Shown piece by piece: positions 39,817 to 50,117 of a DNA stretch of 64,000 bases. Position 1 is the stretch's first letter. Each line of letters starts with the position of its first letter. The position numbers and the translations under genes are program-made. This DNA is from Mycolicibacterium aubagnense (lineage in GTDB: Bacteria > Actinomycetota > Actinomycetes > Mycobacteriales > Mycobacteriaceae), in contig NZ_AP022577.1 in NCBI RefSeq assembly GCF_010730955.1, forward strand, positions 1,674,001 to 1,738,000. Direction: 5' to 3'. Below the pieces are notes generated by a model. That model was given only the letters and a program-made list of their open reading frames with translations. It was not told where the DNA came from and ran no database searches.

Positions 39817-39824
39817 ATGTTCTA
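39809..39824. promoter_or_regulatory. LexA SOS box at the 13E12 gene start
   Basis: TCGAACATATGTTCTA matches the mycobacterial LexA consensus TCGAAC-N4-GTTCGA with one mismatch in the last arm. LexA boxes upstream of 13E12 family genes are known in M. tuberculosis. The box overlaps the chosen ATG of the broken gene and lies 87 bases upstream of the divergent secreted protein gene. Confidence 0.7.
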
Positions 39825-39910
39825 TTATGCTACCGGGGTCCGACACGTGCCACGATTCGAACGTTTCCCCCCGCCGGTACGTGTCACCGATACAGGACCG
39901 GAGGACCGTC

Positions 39911-40204
39911 ATGCGTACCGCATTCATCATCCTCGCCGCAGCCGCCGCGGCCGTGCTGGCGCCCATCGCGCCGACACAGGCAGAGTCGGCAATCGTCACG
40001 ATCGGTCAGTTGGAGGCCGAGGGATTCCACGTCAACATCGACCGGGTGGGTACTGCGCCGCTGGATCGGTGTGTGGTGACCAGCGTCCGTAACCCACAGG
40101 AGGAGACGAGGTTGATTCGAGTGGACAACGGCCATGGTCGAGATGTGGTCGTCCCCATCGTGGTGCGACGGACCATCACGGTGTCGTTGGATTGCACCAA
40201 GTAA
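39911..40204 (+). CDS. small secreted protein
   Basis: A 97-residue protein with an N-terminal signal peptide (MRTAFIILAAAAAAVLAPIA), likely cut after TQA near residue 24. The mature part of about 73 residues has two cysteines (DRCVVTSV and the C-terminal DCTK) that could form one disulfide. Small proteins of this type are common in mycobacteria and lack known functions. The ATG at 39911 follows GGAGGACCGTC, a strong ribosome site. Confidence 0.75.
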   Translation: MRTAFIILAAAAAAVLAPIAPTQAESAIVTIGQLEAEGFHVNIDRVGTAPLDRCVVTSVRNPQEETRLIRVDNGHGRDVVVPIVVRRTITVSLDCTK

Positions 40205-40233
40205 CACCGAGAAGCGCCTTTACGCAACAGCTT

Positions 40234-42078
40234 TCAGTTCGCGATCACCGGCAACGTGATCGATGACGGATGCGCCGGATCATGGAGGATGGTCTGCGTC
40301 GCCACCACGGTCGCCGCGTCGCGCCCGAACGGGGCGCCGGTATTCGGATTCGGCGAGAATTGCGGGTAGTCGCTGCTGGAGATCTCCACCCGCACCCGGT
40401 CCCCCGCACTGAGTTGGTAACTGGTGGGCCAGATTTGGATGTGGTACTGGTAAGGCTGGCCGGGCACGATCGGCGTCGGCGCCGACAGCGAATCCCGGAA
40501 CGATGCCCGGACGATCCCGTTGTTGAGGTTGATGGCCGTCCCGTCGGGCTTGACCACCACCAGCTTGGCCGTGAAATCTGTATCCACCGCAGAGGATTGG
40601 GCCCACAGCGTGACGCTGGACGGGCCGGTGATCTCGGTGTCGTGAGCCACCGGGTCGCCCGTGTAGACCAGCACATCGGAGCGCTGCTCCACAGGTGTCT
40701 GGTCATAGGGACCCTGCGGACCGGATTTCGCACTGCAACATGAGTGCCCGCCGAGGCTCGGCGCCGGATTCAACGGGTCGTAGGTGTAGGCGTCGGGCGG
40801 CTGCGGTCCGGGCAGCACCGGCAGCAGCTTCCCGGCACGGTCGGCGATGCCGCCGGCGCCGGACAGGTAGTAGTTGATCCATTGCGTCTGCGGCAGTGGC
40901 CAGTTGGTGGCCGTCTTCCAGGTGTTGGCACCCATGGTGAAGTAGTCGACGCGCGGCTTGCCGGCCACACCGTTGTTGATGCCCTTCAAGAAGTGGTCGA
41001 ACCAGGCCAGCATCAGCTCGTTGATGGGGCTGCTGCCCACCGGCCCAATGTCTTTGAGCATCGGCGCGGGCTCGGAATCAGGGCGCCCCCACGCGACGTG
41101 ATCCCAGGGCCCGATCACCAAACGCTGGTTCGCGCGCGCAAAGTCGTTGCCGCCGTGGGCCACCATCCCGGCGAAGTTCTCGACACCGCCGGCCAGGAAG
41201 GCGTCATACCAACCCTCGAAGTGCAGCACCGGAATCCGTACCGCCGGATACCGGTCCCGGATGCTGAGCTGCTGCCAGAACGCGTCGCGAGTGTTGTGCC
41301 GGACCCAGTCGAAGTACCAGGGCGCCACCGCCGGATTGTGCGGCTGCATCGGCGGAAGGTCCTGTTGCGGGCGGAAATTCAGCCACCGCGTCGGGTCGGC
41401 TCCAGCGTCCCGCAACAGCCGCTCCGCTTCAGCGTCCCGGCGGTTCTCGGCGGCACCGAGCGCGATCGTCTCGATGGCCCACGGCTGCACGAACGCCAGC
41501 CGGAATTCACCACCCTCATAGGTCCAGCCGTCGTAGTAGTCGGACGCCGTGTTGGCCGGCGCGATCGTGACCAGATGCGGCGGGGCGGATACCGCCGCAA
41601 GCCATTGCGTCGCACCGACATACGACGATCCGTACATGGCGACCTTGCCGTTCGCCCCCGGCAGGCCGGCGGCCCACTCGACGGTGTCGTAGCCGTCGGC
41701 CATGTCGTTGGTGAACTCGCTGAACACGCCGCCGGAACTCCCCTGGCCCCGAACATCCTGAACGACAACGAGATAGCAGTGCGAGGCGAACCAATCCGGC
41801 GGCTGGTACCGGTTGGGCGACGCCTGCGCCCCGGACTTGCCGTACTGCGTGCGCATGAGCAGCACCGGCACAGGGTCAGAGGTCCGCGGACGGTAGACAT
41901 CAGCGCGCAGCACGACCCCGTCTCGCATGGTGGCGCCAACGTCACGTTCGGCATCAACCGCACACGGCCCCCGGCCGGTCGCCGCAGGGAACATCGAACC
42001 GGGTGGGCGGTCCGCACCACAGGCAGCCAACAGGGCCAGCACCACCGTGAACACCGTCAGGCGGATCAGCGCGCGCAC
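40234..42078 (-). CDS. CocE/NonD family acyl hydrolase, predicted lipoprotein
   Basis: A 614-residue S15/CocE-type serine hydrolase. The signal peptide ends in the lipobox LALLAACGAD (Cys20), so it would be anchored outside the membrane. The alpha/beta hydrolase nucleophile is in MYGSSYVGATQWLAA, YDTVEWAAGLPG and PWDHVAWGRP carry other active-site elements, and the C-terminal jelly-roll domain contains GPSSVTLWAQSSAVDTDFTA. Family members cleave esters or X-Pro dipeptides. The start is a GTG at 42078. The substrate is unknown. Confidence 0.86.
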   Translation of the reverse strand: MRALIRLTVFTVVLALLAACGADRPPGSMFPAATGRGPCAVDAERDVGATMRDGVVLRADVYRPRTSDPVPVLLMRTQYGKSGAQASPNRYQPPDWFASHCYLVVVQDVRGQGSSGGVFSEFTNDMADGYDTVEWAAGLPGANGKVAMYGSSYVGATQWLAAVSAPPHLVTIAPANTASDYYDGWTYEGGEFRLAFVQPWAIETIALGAAENRRDAEAERLLRDAGADPTRWLNFRPQQDLPPMQPHNPAVAPWYFDWVRHNTRDAFWQQLSIRDRYPAVRIPVLHFEGWYDAFLAGGVENFAGMVAHGGNDFARANQRLVIGPWDHVAWGRPDSEPAPMLKDIGPVGSSPINELMLAWFDHFLKGINNGVAGKPRVDYFTMGANTWKTATNWPLPQTQWINYYLSGAGGIADRAGKLLPVLPGPQPPDAYTYDPLNPAPSLGGHSCCSAKSGPQGPYDQTPVEQRSDVLVYTGDPVAHDTEITGPSSVTLWAQSSAVDTDFTAKLVVVKPDGTAINLNNGIVRASFRDSLSAPTPIVPGQPYQYHIQIWPTSYQLSAGDRVRVEISSSDYPQFSPNPNTGAPFGRDAATVVATQTILHDPAHPSSITLPVIAN

Positions 42079-42111
42079 GCTCCCACGCTAGTGCCTCGCC
42101 AGACCTGACGG

Positions 42112-42633
42112 TTACGGCAGCCCGCGTCCGCCGGATGTCGTCGTCAGCACCAGGATGTTCTGGTCCCGGTCGAGGAACGCCTGAGTGGACATGGTTGGGG
42201 TGGAGAAAAGCTTGTTCAGCTCAGGCCCCGACAGGTATGGACCATCGGGCAGCTCCGATTGCAGAATCTTCTGCACCGTCGGTTGCCGGTCGGTGTCGAC
42301 CGGGTGGTAGTCCGCCACTAGCTGAGCGGTCTCGGCAGGTGACAGTTTGACCACCGCGTCGATCCAGCTCACCTTGCCGGCCAGGCTGGGGTCGCCGCTG
42401 TTGTTCCAGGTGACCCACACCGCTTCTTCGGGCTTGGGCAGTTGCGGGTACTGCCAGATCAATTGCTGCACATCGTGCCGAACCATCACGGGCGGAATCG
42501 GCGGGCCCTTCACCGTCTGCGAAACAGTGCCGAAAATGTCCAGGCTGCCGAGGTTGATGCCGTCGCAGCCGGTCAATGCCACCCCGACGGCAGCCAGCAA
42601 CACGATGCCTCTTTCCCATCGGTTCTTCCGCAT
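42112..42633 (-). CDS. predicted lipoprotein
   Basis: A 173-residue protein with a signal peptide and lipobox GVALTGCDGI (Cys23). The mature part (VMVRHDVQQLIWQYPQLPKP, VSWIDAVVKLSPAETAQLVA) shows no family I can name. It lies 33 bases upstream of the CocE-like lipoprotein gene on the same strand, so the two are probably expressed together. Confidence 0.72.
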   Translation of the reverse strand: MRKNRWERGIVLLAAVGVALTGCDGINLGSLDIFGTVSQTVKGPPIPPVMVRHDVQQLIWQYPQLPKPEEAVWVTWNNSGDPSLAGKVSWIDAVVKLSPAETAQLVADYHPVDTDRQPTVQKILQSELPDGPYLSGPELNKLFSTPTMSTQAFLDRDQNILVLTTTSGGRGLP

Positions 42634-42845
42634 GGCCGACGTTCCTTCACGAGGGTGCCTTGGTGTGTGGAAATTCTACCGCCGATATCCGCTAGCCATC
42701 AGAACTTCAGCAAACAGTGAAGCCGTGCCTAGTCGTTTTCGGTTTTCACGTAATGCGATGTACGCGGCCCTCAGCCCACCGCTGTCAGCTAATTCAGCCG
42801 GATGTGCCGACGCGAAGTGTCCCGCAGCGCTGGGTTTACCCAGCG

Positions 42846-42876
42846 AAAAACCCCCAATTCCCGAGGGAAATGGGGG
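42846..42876 (-). terminator. intrinsic terminator after sahH
   Basis: Read on the minus strand, CCCCCATTTCCC pairs with GGGAATTGGGGG (one mismatch) and is followed by TTTTTCGC. It lies 37 bases past the sahH stop and is a typical rho-independent terminator. The remaining bases of the 279-base gap (42634-42912) show no gene I can support. Confidence 0.85.
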
Positions 42877-42912
42877 CTTTCGCGTGTGCTCGCGCGAATA
42901 GCGCAAACAGAC

Positions 42913-44373
<1,461 letters not shown>

Positions 44374-44472
44374 GGATTAGAGCCCCATTCATTCGTTCCA
44401 CTGAAGTGACCCCATGGCCTGCGGGCTCGCGGGACAGGCGCCAAGAAACCTTCTCGAATGGCGCGCTGACGG

Positions 44473-45129
44473 CTACGGGGTATCTCTACTACCGTAACGG
44501 TCGGCGAACGGCGTCATGAGCCGGGCCAGGTCAGCGGCCACATCGTGGTCCGCTTCCGGCGGCATTGACACGTAACTGATCGCCAGCCGGACGATCGCGC
44601 GAGCCAGCACCCCGGCATCCTCGTCGGAAATCTGCACCCAACTGCCGCGGAAAGCCTCCGTGAGGCGCTGCGAGCAGTGCGAGATGATCGGCGCGCTGTC
44701 GGTGGTGATGATCTGCAGCAGGTCCGGCTTCGCGACACCGGTCAGCAACGAGATGACAAGCGGGTCGGACGCCGACTCGGTGAAGAACATCCGGAAGCCC
44801 TGCAGGAACGCCGCGTGAATGTCACCGACGTTGGCGTAGATGGCGTGCTCGACAGCGTCGACCAGGCGGTCGGCGAGACGCATCGCGTAGCCCTCGGCCA
44901 GCCCCTGCCGTGAACCGAATTCGTTGTAGATGGTCTGCCGGCTGATCCCCGCAGCGCGGGCGACATCCGACAGCGTGATCGACGACCAGTCCTTGGCCAG
45001 CAACAGCTCTCGCATGCCGTCCAGGATCGAGTGCCGCAGCAGGACCCGCGAGGCCTCGGCGTACGGCACCCGAGGTGCCGCGGGGCGCGGCACCTCGGGT
45101 CCGTCCGGTACTGCGGCCGCGGCGGTCAC
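44473..45129 (-). CDS. alkX: TetR-family regulator AlkX
   Basis: A 218-residue TetR regulator, orthologous to Rv3249c (211 residues). The helix-turn-helix is [29 protein letters not shown] at about residues 45-75, and a ligand-binding domain follows. The GTG at 45129 overlaps the rubB stop (GTGA), placing it last in the alkB operon, which it probably represses. A candidate operator lies upstream of alkB at 46785-46830. Confidence 0.92.
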   Translation of the reverse strand: MTAAAAVPDGPEVPRPAAPRVPYAEASRVLLRHSILDGMRELLLAKDWSSITLSDVARAAGISRQTIYNEFGSRQGLAEGYAMRLADRLVDAVEHAIYANVGDIHAAFLQGFRMFFTESASDPLVISLLTGVAKPDLLQIITTDSAPIISHCSQRLTEAFRGSWVQISDEDAGVLARAIVRLAISYVSMPPEADHDVAADLARLMTPFADRYGSRDTP

Positions 45130-45311
45130 GACGCCACGACCTCCACCATGTCGAAGTCGGCCTTGGCGGCGCCGCAGTCCGGGCAGCTCCAGTCCTCGGG
45201 GATGTCGGCCCAGCGGGTGCCCGGGGCGATGCCGTCTTCCGGCCAGCCCTTCTCCTCGTCGTACTCGAAGCCGCACTGCAGGCAGACGAACTTCTTGAAC
45301 GGCTCGCTCAT
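45126..45311 (-). CDS. rubB: rubredoxin RubB
   Basis: A 61-residue rubredoxin with one iron bound by two CxxCG-type knuckles, [13 protein letters not shown] and [11 protein letters not shown]. It carries electrons to the AlkB hydroxylase. It is the AlkG2-like second rubredoxin, corresponding to Rv3250c. Start and stop both overlap the neighbours by ATGA/GTGA. Confidence 0.95.
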   Translation of the reverse strand: MSEPFKKFVCLQCGFEYDEEKGWPEDGIAPGTRWADIPEDWSCPDCGAAKADFDMVEVVAS

Positions 45312-45511
45312 GAACTCACTCCTCTTGCACTTCCCGTCGCTTCACTCGCCCCGACGGACTCGAAATCGACCTTCTCGCGGACCGCGCAGTCCGGGCAGCA
45401 CCAGTCGTCGGGGACATCGTCCCACGCCGTGCCGGCCGGAAATCCTTCACGCGGAGCCCCTTTGGCCTCGTCATAGACGTAACCACAGCCTGGGCAGGCG
45501 TACGCGCTCAT
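45308..45511 (-). CDS. rubA: rubredoxin RubA
   Basis: A 67-residue rubredoxin with iron ligands in [19 protein letters not shown] and [11 protein letters not shown]. The second knuckle lacks the usual glycine after CPDC, as in AlkG1-type rubredoxins, in contrast to RubB. The ATG at 45511 overlaps the alkB stop. It corresponds to Rv3251c. Confidence 0.93.
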   Translation of the reverse strand: MSAYACPGCGYVYDEAKGAPREGFPAGTAWDDVPDDWCCPDCAVREKVDFESVGASEATGSARGVSS

Positions 45512-46740
45512 GCGGCCACCCCCGCCCCGTACTTGGCCACCACCTTGTCCCGCACCCGCGGGTGGACGTTCACCTTGGTGATGTCGCCGTCGTAGTGCTC
45601 GATGACCCGGTGGTCCATCATCCGGCGCCACAGCGGCGGGATGTAGGTCAGACCGATCAGGGTGGCGTAGCCGCTGGGCAGGTTCGGGGCCCCGTCGATG
45701 CTGCGCAGTGTCTGGTAGCGCCGCGTCGGGTTGGCGTGGTGGTCACTGTGGCGCTGCAGGTGGTACAGGAACAGGTTGGTGACGATGTGATCGGAGTTCC
45801 AGCTGTGCACCGGGGCGCAGCGCTCGTAGCGGCCACTCTCGGTCTTCTGCCGCAGCAGGCCGTAGTGCTCGAGGTAGTTCACCGACTCCAGCAGGCTGAA
45901 TCCGTAGATGCCCTGGATGAGAACGAACGGGATGAGCGCCGGGCCGAACACCGCGATCAGGATGCCGAAGAACACCAGCGACATGAGCCACGCGTTGAGG
46001 ACATCGTTCTTGAGGTAGGTGCGGGGGTCCCACGGGCTGCGTCCGAGGCGACGGATGCGCTGGGCCTCCAGCTCGACGGACGACTTCAGGGCGCCCCACA
46101 CCGTGCGCGGCAGGAACTCCCAGAAGGTCTCACCGAATCGGGCCGAGGCGGGGTCCTCCGGGGTGGCGACGCGGACGTGGTGGCCGCGGTTGTGCTCGAT
46201 GTAGAAGTGGCCGTAGAACGTCTGCGCCAGCGTGATCTTCGCCAGCCAGCGCTCCAGGTTCTCCTTCTTGTGCCCCATCTCGTGCGCGGTGTTGATACCG
46301 ACGCCACCCAGCACACCGACCGACAGCGCGACGCCGAGCTTGGCCCACCACGCCAGCCCGCCCTCGAAGCCGAGCCAGCTCAGGTCCTTGGCGGTGAACA
46401 GGTACGCACCGAGGATGACGCTGGCGTACTGGAAGGGGATGTAGACGTAGGTGCAGTAGCGGTAGTACTTGTCGTTCGCCAGCTGCTCCATCATCTCGTC
46501 GGGCGGGTTCTCCCCGTCGGGCCCGAACTTCAGATCGAGGATCGGCAGCAGCACGTAGAGCAGACCGGGGCCGATCCACAGCGGCACCTGCGCCGCCGCA
46601 TGCCAGCCGGCCTGGTTCAGCGCCCAGATCAGCGGGAGCATCACGAACAGAGCCGTGGGCGCGATCAGGCCCATGAGCCACAGATGACGCTTGCGATCCC
46701 GCCACTGCGTGACGTTGACGTCGGATACCTCGACTGACAC
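45508..46740 (-). CDS. alkB: alkane 1-monooxygenase AlkB
   Basis: A 410-residue membrane di-iron alkane hydroxylase that oxidises medium to long alkanes to 1-alkanols. Its histidine boxes are HEMGHKK, EHNRGHH and LQRHSDHH, with NYLEHYGL as the extra family block. Six hydrophobic segments are seen. The GTG at 46740 follows GGAGGTGGACCC, a strong ribosome site. alkB-rubA-rubB-alkX form one coupled operon. Confidence 0.96.
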   Translation of the reverse strand: MSVEVSDVNVTQWRDRKRHLWLMGLIAPTALFVMLPLIWALNQAGWHAAAQVPLWIGPGLLYVLLPILDLKFGPDGENPPDEMMEQLANDKYYRYCTYVYIPFQYASVILGAYLFTAKDLSWLGFEGGLAWWAKLGVALSVGVLGGVGINTAHEMGHKKENLERWLAKITLAQTFYGHFYIEHNRGHHVRVATPEDPASARFGETFWEFLPRTVWGALKSSVELEAQRIRRLGRSPWDPRTYLKNDVLNAWLMSLVFFGILIAVFGPALIPFVLIQGIYGFSLLESVNYLEHYGLLRQKTESGRYERCAPVHSWNSDHIVTNLFLYHLQRHSDHHANPTRRYQTLRSIDGAPNLPSGYATLIGLTYIPPLWRRMMDHRVIEHYDGDITKVNVHPRVRDKVVAKYGAGVAA

Positions 46741-46784
46741 GGGTCCACCTCCATTGGTTTGCCGACAACTTCGTGATCTTGACT

Positions 46785-46830
46785 ATAGACGGCAATTTGT
46801 CGCCGGTCTAGACATTAGAGGCGAATTTGT
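46785..46830. promoter_or_regulatory. candidate AlkX operator upstream of alkB
   Basis: The region holds TAGACGGC at 46786-46793 facing GCCGGTCTA at 46802-46810 (an imperfect inverted repeat), the palindrome GTCTAGAC (46806-46813), and a direct repeat GGCAATTTGT (46791-46800) and GGCGAATTTGT (46820-46830) about three helix turns apart. It lies 45 bases before alkB. AlkX binding is an inference from position. Confidence 0.5.
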
Positions 46831-46857
46831 AAAACGGCTTGTGGCAGCCGTCACCGG

Positions 46858-47769
46858 TCAGCCGCGGTAGAGGTCCGGCTCGATGTAGATGATGCGGGCG
46901 TTCGGGACGGCGGCCCGGATCGCGACCTCGGCGGCATCGATCGTCGCGGCGACGGTCGCCAGGTCGGTCTTCGGGGCCAGCGCGATCTTCACGCCGACGA
47001 GCATCTCCTCCGGCCCCAGGTACTGGGTGCGGAGGTGGATGACGCGGTCGACGTGCGCCGTCTGCTCCAGCGCGGCGCGGATGGCGCCGGTCTCGTCGAC
47101 GGTCGCGCCTTCCCCGATCAGCAGGCTCTTCATCTCGACCATCAGGATCACCGCGATGACACCGAGCAGCGCACCGATGGCCGCGGTACCGATGCCGTCC
47201 CACACCGGATCACCCGTCAGCATCGACAGGCCGACGCCGCCCAGGGCCAGCACCAGACCGATCAGGGCGCCACTGTCCTCCAGCAGCACCACCGGCAGCT
47301 CCGGGTTACGCGAGGTCCGGATGAACCGCCACCAGCTGCCGGCTCCCTTGAGCGGACGCGATTCCTTCACCGCGGTGTAGAAGCTGTAGCCCTCGAGCGC
47401 GATGGCCACCACGAGAATCGCGACTGCGACGACGGGTGACGACAGCGGCTCGGGGTGAGTGATCTTGTGATAGCCCTCGTACAGCGCGAACATCGCGCCG
47501 AGGCTGAACAGGACCAGCGCCACGACGAACGAATAGAAGTAGCGGCTGCGGCCGTAGCCGAAGGGATGCAGATGGTCGGCGTCCTTGCGCGCCTGCCGCT
47601 GCCCCCACAGCAGCAGTCCCTGGTTGGACGTGTCCGCCAGCGAGTGCACCGACTCCGCGAGCATCGACGAACTGCCCGTGACCAGAAAACCGACGAACTT
47701 CGCCGCGGCGATCCCGGCATTGGCCAACAGCGCCGCGACGATCGCGCGCGCACTCCCCGAGGCCGACAT
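46858..47769 (-). CDS. cation diffusion facilitator family transporter
   Basis: A 303-residue CDF efflux protein with six predicted helices. The metal sites are in SSSMLAESVHSLADTSNQ (HxxxD) and in the fifth helix (ALIGLVLALGGVGLSM), which lacks the usual second acidic pair, so metal preference is unclear. The C-terminal cytoplasmic domain (VDRVIHLRTQYLGPEEMLVG) is of CDF type. The gene lies 21 bases before the manA stop side and is co-directional with it. Confidence 0.88.
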   Translation of the reverse strand: MSASGSARAIVAALLANAGIAAAKFVGFLVTGSSSMLAESVHSLADTSNQGLLLWGQRQARKDADHLHPFGYGRSRYFYSFVVALVLFSLGAMFALYEGYHKITHPEPLSSPVVAVAILVVAIALEGYSFYTAVKESRPLKGAGSWWRFIRTSRNPELPVVLLEDSGALIGLVLALGGVGLSMLTGDPVWDGIGTAAIGALLGVIAVILMVEMKSLLIGEGATVDETGAIRAALEQTAHVDRVIHLRTQYLGPEEMLVGVKIALAPKTDLATVAATIDAAEVAIRAAVPNARIIYIEPDLYRG

Positions 47770-47790
47770 GACCTGCCCTTTCGTAGGTTT

Positions 47791-49017
47791 CTAGATCCCG
47801 ACCGTCGCGCGGAACACCGTCGACGGTTCGTCAGCCAGCAGCCGCACGGGCCCTTCCCCGGCTGCGATCCAGGCTGCGGCGCCCTTGTTCAGGGTCAGCT
47901 CGCCGCCCGCGGAATGCACCTGCACCCGCCCCTGCGTGCCCAGCAGAATCTGGGGGCCGGCATGCCCGTTCGGCACCTCGACCTCACGGCCCAACCGATC
48001 GCCGTCGATCCGCAGGATCGAGACCGCGAATTCCGAAGCGGGGGTGTCGAAAACTTCCTCGACACCACCATCGGTCGGCCGCGGATGGACCGGACGCCCG
48101 TCCGTCGGGGTGAAATCGAGCACCCGGAGCAGTTCGGGCACGTCCACGTGCTTGGGCGTCAGCCCACCACGTAACACGTTGTCGGAGTTGGCCATCACCT
48201 CGAACCCCAGGCCGTGCAGATAGGCGTGCAGGTTGCCTGCGGGCATGTAGATGCCCTCCCCGGCGACCAGGCTGATGCGGTTCAGGAGCATGGCGGCCAG
48301 CACCCCGGCATCACCCGGATAGCGCTCGCCAAGTTCCAGCACGGTCTTGACCTCAGTCGCGAATTCGGTTGCCCCGGAACGGATGTAGTTCACCGCGCCG
48401 TCGAGCACGGCAGGCACCAGCACGTCGAGGTCAGGCTGCGGCAACGTGATCCAGGTGGTGAACACGGCCCGCAGCCCGGCGGCGTCCGACTGGCCGGCGA
48501 GCAGGTTGATGTACGGATCGAGATCGGATACCGCCAGCGCCTTCATCAATTCGACGGTGCGCGCCACGGGCCGGAAGCCGGCGAGCGCCTCGAACGGACC
48601 GAGGGCCACGATCAACTCGGGCTTGTGGCTGCGGTCCCGGTAGTTGCGGTTGCGGGCGTTGACAGCAATGCCTTGGCGCTCTTCACGATTGAAGCCCTCG
48701 GCGGCCTGCTCGGCACTCGGGTGCGCTTGTAGCGACAGCGGTTCGTCGGCGGCCAGCACCTTCGCCAGGAACGGCAGCACCTCACCGAACCGGGCGCGGA
48801 CCTCGGGCCCCAGCTGAACGTCGGGATCGGCCCGGATGACCTCGAGCAGCGACGCCTCACCTTCGGGCGTCTCCACGCGCGCGGGGTCGCCCGGGTTCGC
48901 ACCCAACCACAGTTCGGCCTCGGGATGCGCTGTCGGACTGGGCTTTCCGGCAAAATCGGCCAGGGCGGTACGCGACCCCCAGGCGTAGTTCCTGACGGCG
49001 CCTCGTAGCAGATGCAC
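47791..49017 (-). CDS. manA: mannose-6-phosphate isomerase
   Basis: A 408-residue type I phosphomannose isomerase interconverting fructose 6-phosphate and mannose 6-phosphate for mannan and lipoarabinomannan synthesis. Zinc and catalytic motifs are PLSLQAHPSAEQAAEG, SHKPELIVALGPFEALAGFR and GEGIYMPAGNLHAYLHGLG. The start is a GTG at 49017. It lies 5 bases after the TobH-like gene in the tobH-pmmA-manA cluster. Confidence 0.94.
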   Translation of the reverse strand: MHLLRGAVRNYAWGSRTALADFAGKPSPTAHPEAELWLGANPGDPARVETPEGEASLLEVIRADPDVQLGPEVRARFGEVLPFLAKVLAADEPLSLQAHPSAEQAAEGFNREERQGIAVNARNRNYRDRSHKPELIVALGPFEALAGFRPVARTVELMKALAVSDLDPYINLLAGQSDAAGLRAVFTTWITLPQPDLDVLVPAVLDGAVNYIRSGATEFATEVKTVLELGERYPGDAGVLAAMLLNRISLVAGEGIYMPAGNLHAYLHGLGFEVMANSDNVLRGGLTPKHVDVPELLRVLDFTPTDGRPVHPRPTDGGVEEVFDTPASEFAVSILRIDGDRLGREVEVPNGHAGPQILLGTQGRVQVHSAGGELTLNKGAAAWIAAGEGPVRLLADEPSTVFRATVGI

Positions 49018-49022
49018 TTTGT

Positions 49023-50117
49023 CTAACCTCGAACCAGTTTCAGGTACACGGCCGTCATCTCCAGCCGTACCGCCAGCATCGCGATCTGTTGTTCCAAGCG
49101 ACTGCCCGGCACGTGCAGCACCGAGTCGGGCACGTCATCGGCGCTGAGCACATCGACGTCACCCCCGAGTGCGTCCATCCGGGCGATCACGCCGGGCCGC
49201 TCCTCATCAGCGCACAGCACCACGGTCCGGACCCGGGCCGGCGCCGGCCCGTCGATCTCGGGATCGTGGAAAAGCGAATCCTCGTAGGACATTTCGGCGG
49301 CCGTCTGCCGGCCGAGACCCCCGTGCAGCGCCACCAGCGCGTCGGCACCACCTGTCGCCGCCACCAGTTGGTGCGCCACCCGCAGAAGCACGGTCGCGGC
49401 GTGGCGCACCAACGCCAGCATCGCCGCACCTTCCCCAGCCAGCACCACCTGCCGCCCGGACATCCGCTCGGCGAGGTTCTTGGCCGGGTTGGTGAAGATC
49501 TCGCGGGCCGCACTGTTGCGCAGGGCCTCGGCGTCCAGCTCGTCGGCCAGGCCGTCGAGGTCGATGCCCAGCGCCGGGTCGACGACCATCAGGGTCGCCA
49601 GCCCCGCGGCCAGATAGCGGGTGAGGCCGAAATCGTCGGGCACCGACAGCCGTGGCGGCAGCACCACCGCACGGCCGGCGGCGGCATCGCGCAGCGGCCC
49701 TTCGTTGGGCGCCACCACGATCACCCGCGCACCACGGCGCACGCCGGTCGCCACGGCCGTCACCAGCGCCGGGTCAGCGGGGTCGTCGCCGGCGGCCACC
49801 ACGACGTCGAGCGCGCCGATCCACGGCGGCACGTCCGTGGTCACCACGAGCGGCACCGACGCCGTCGCGCCCAGGGCCGCGGCGAGGACGGTTCCCGCCG
49901 CGCCGGATGCTCCGGACGCGCCGCGGCCACACACCCAGGTGACGGTCCGTGGACGTTGATCGGAGCGCAGCGCGTCGAGTTGGCCTTCGGTGAGTGCCGC
50001 GGCGACCGCGCGGGTCTGTGCGCCGGCCATCGACGCCGCCCGCAGCAGGCCGTCACGGTCGGCGGCGATCAGACCGTCGACGTCGTCGAGGTCCAGGGTC
50101 GCCGGGGCGGCACTCAT
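49023..50117 (-). CDS. TobH/SIS-like protein in the mannose operon (Rv3256c-like)
   Basis: A 364-residue protein resembling Rv3256c, called TobH and distantly related to bifunctional phosphoglucose/phosphomannose isomerases with a SIS fold. The N-terminal half contains TWVCGRGASGASGAAGTVLA, LVVTTDVPPWIGALDVVVAA and RVIVVAPNEGPLRDAAAGR, typical of sugar isomerase folds. It starts with an ATG that overlaps the pmmA stop by ATGA and precedes manA. An isomerase or regulatory role in mannose metabolism is inferred from context. Confidence 0.83.
   Translation of the reverse strand: MSAAPATLDLDDVDGLIAADRDGLLRAASMAGAQTRAVAAALTEGQLDALRSDQRPRTVTWVCGRGASGASGAAGTVLAAALGATASVPLVVTTDVPPWIGALDVVVAAGDDPADPALVTAVATGVRRGARVIVVAPNEGPLRDAAAGRAVVLPPRLSVPDDFGLTRYLAAGLATLMVVDPALGIDLDGLADELDAEALRNSAAREIFTNPAKNLAERMSGRQVVLAGEGAAMLALVRHAATVLLRVAHQLVAATGGADALVALHGGLGRQTAAEMSYEDSLFHDPEIDGPAPARVRTVVLCADEERPGVIARMDALGGDVDVLSADDVPDSVLHVPGSRLEQQIAMLAVRLEMTAVYLKLVRG

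Noticed and set aside
42676..42906. A 76-codon frame downstream of sahH
   Set aside because: It runs through the sahH terminator hairpin and has no ribosome site or family similarity.
44374..44472. SAH or SAM riboswitch before sahH
   Set aside because: The leader has short GC inverted repeats but not the conserved core of known SAH riboswitches, and none is established in mycobacteria.
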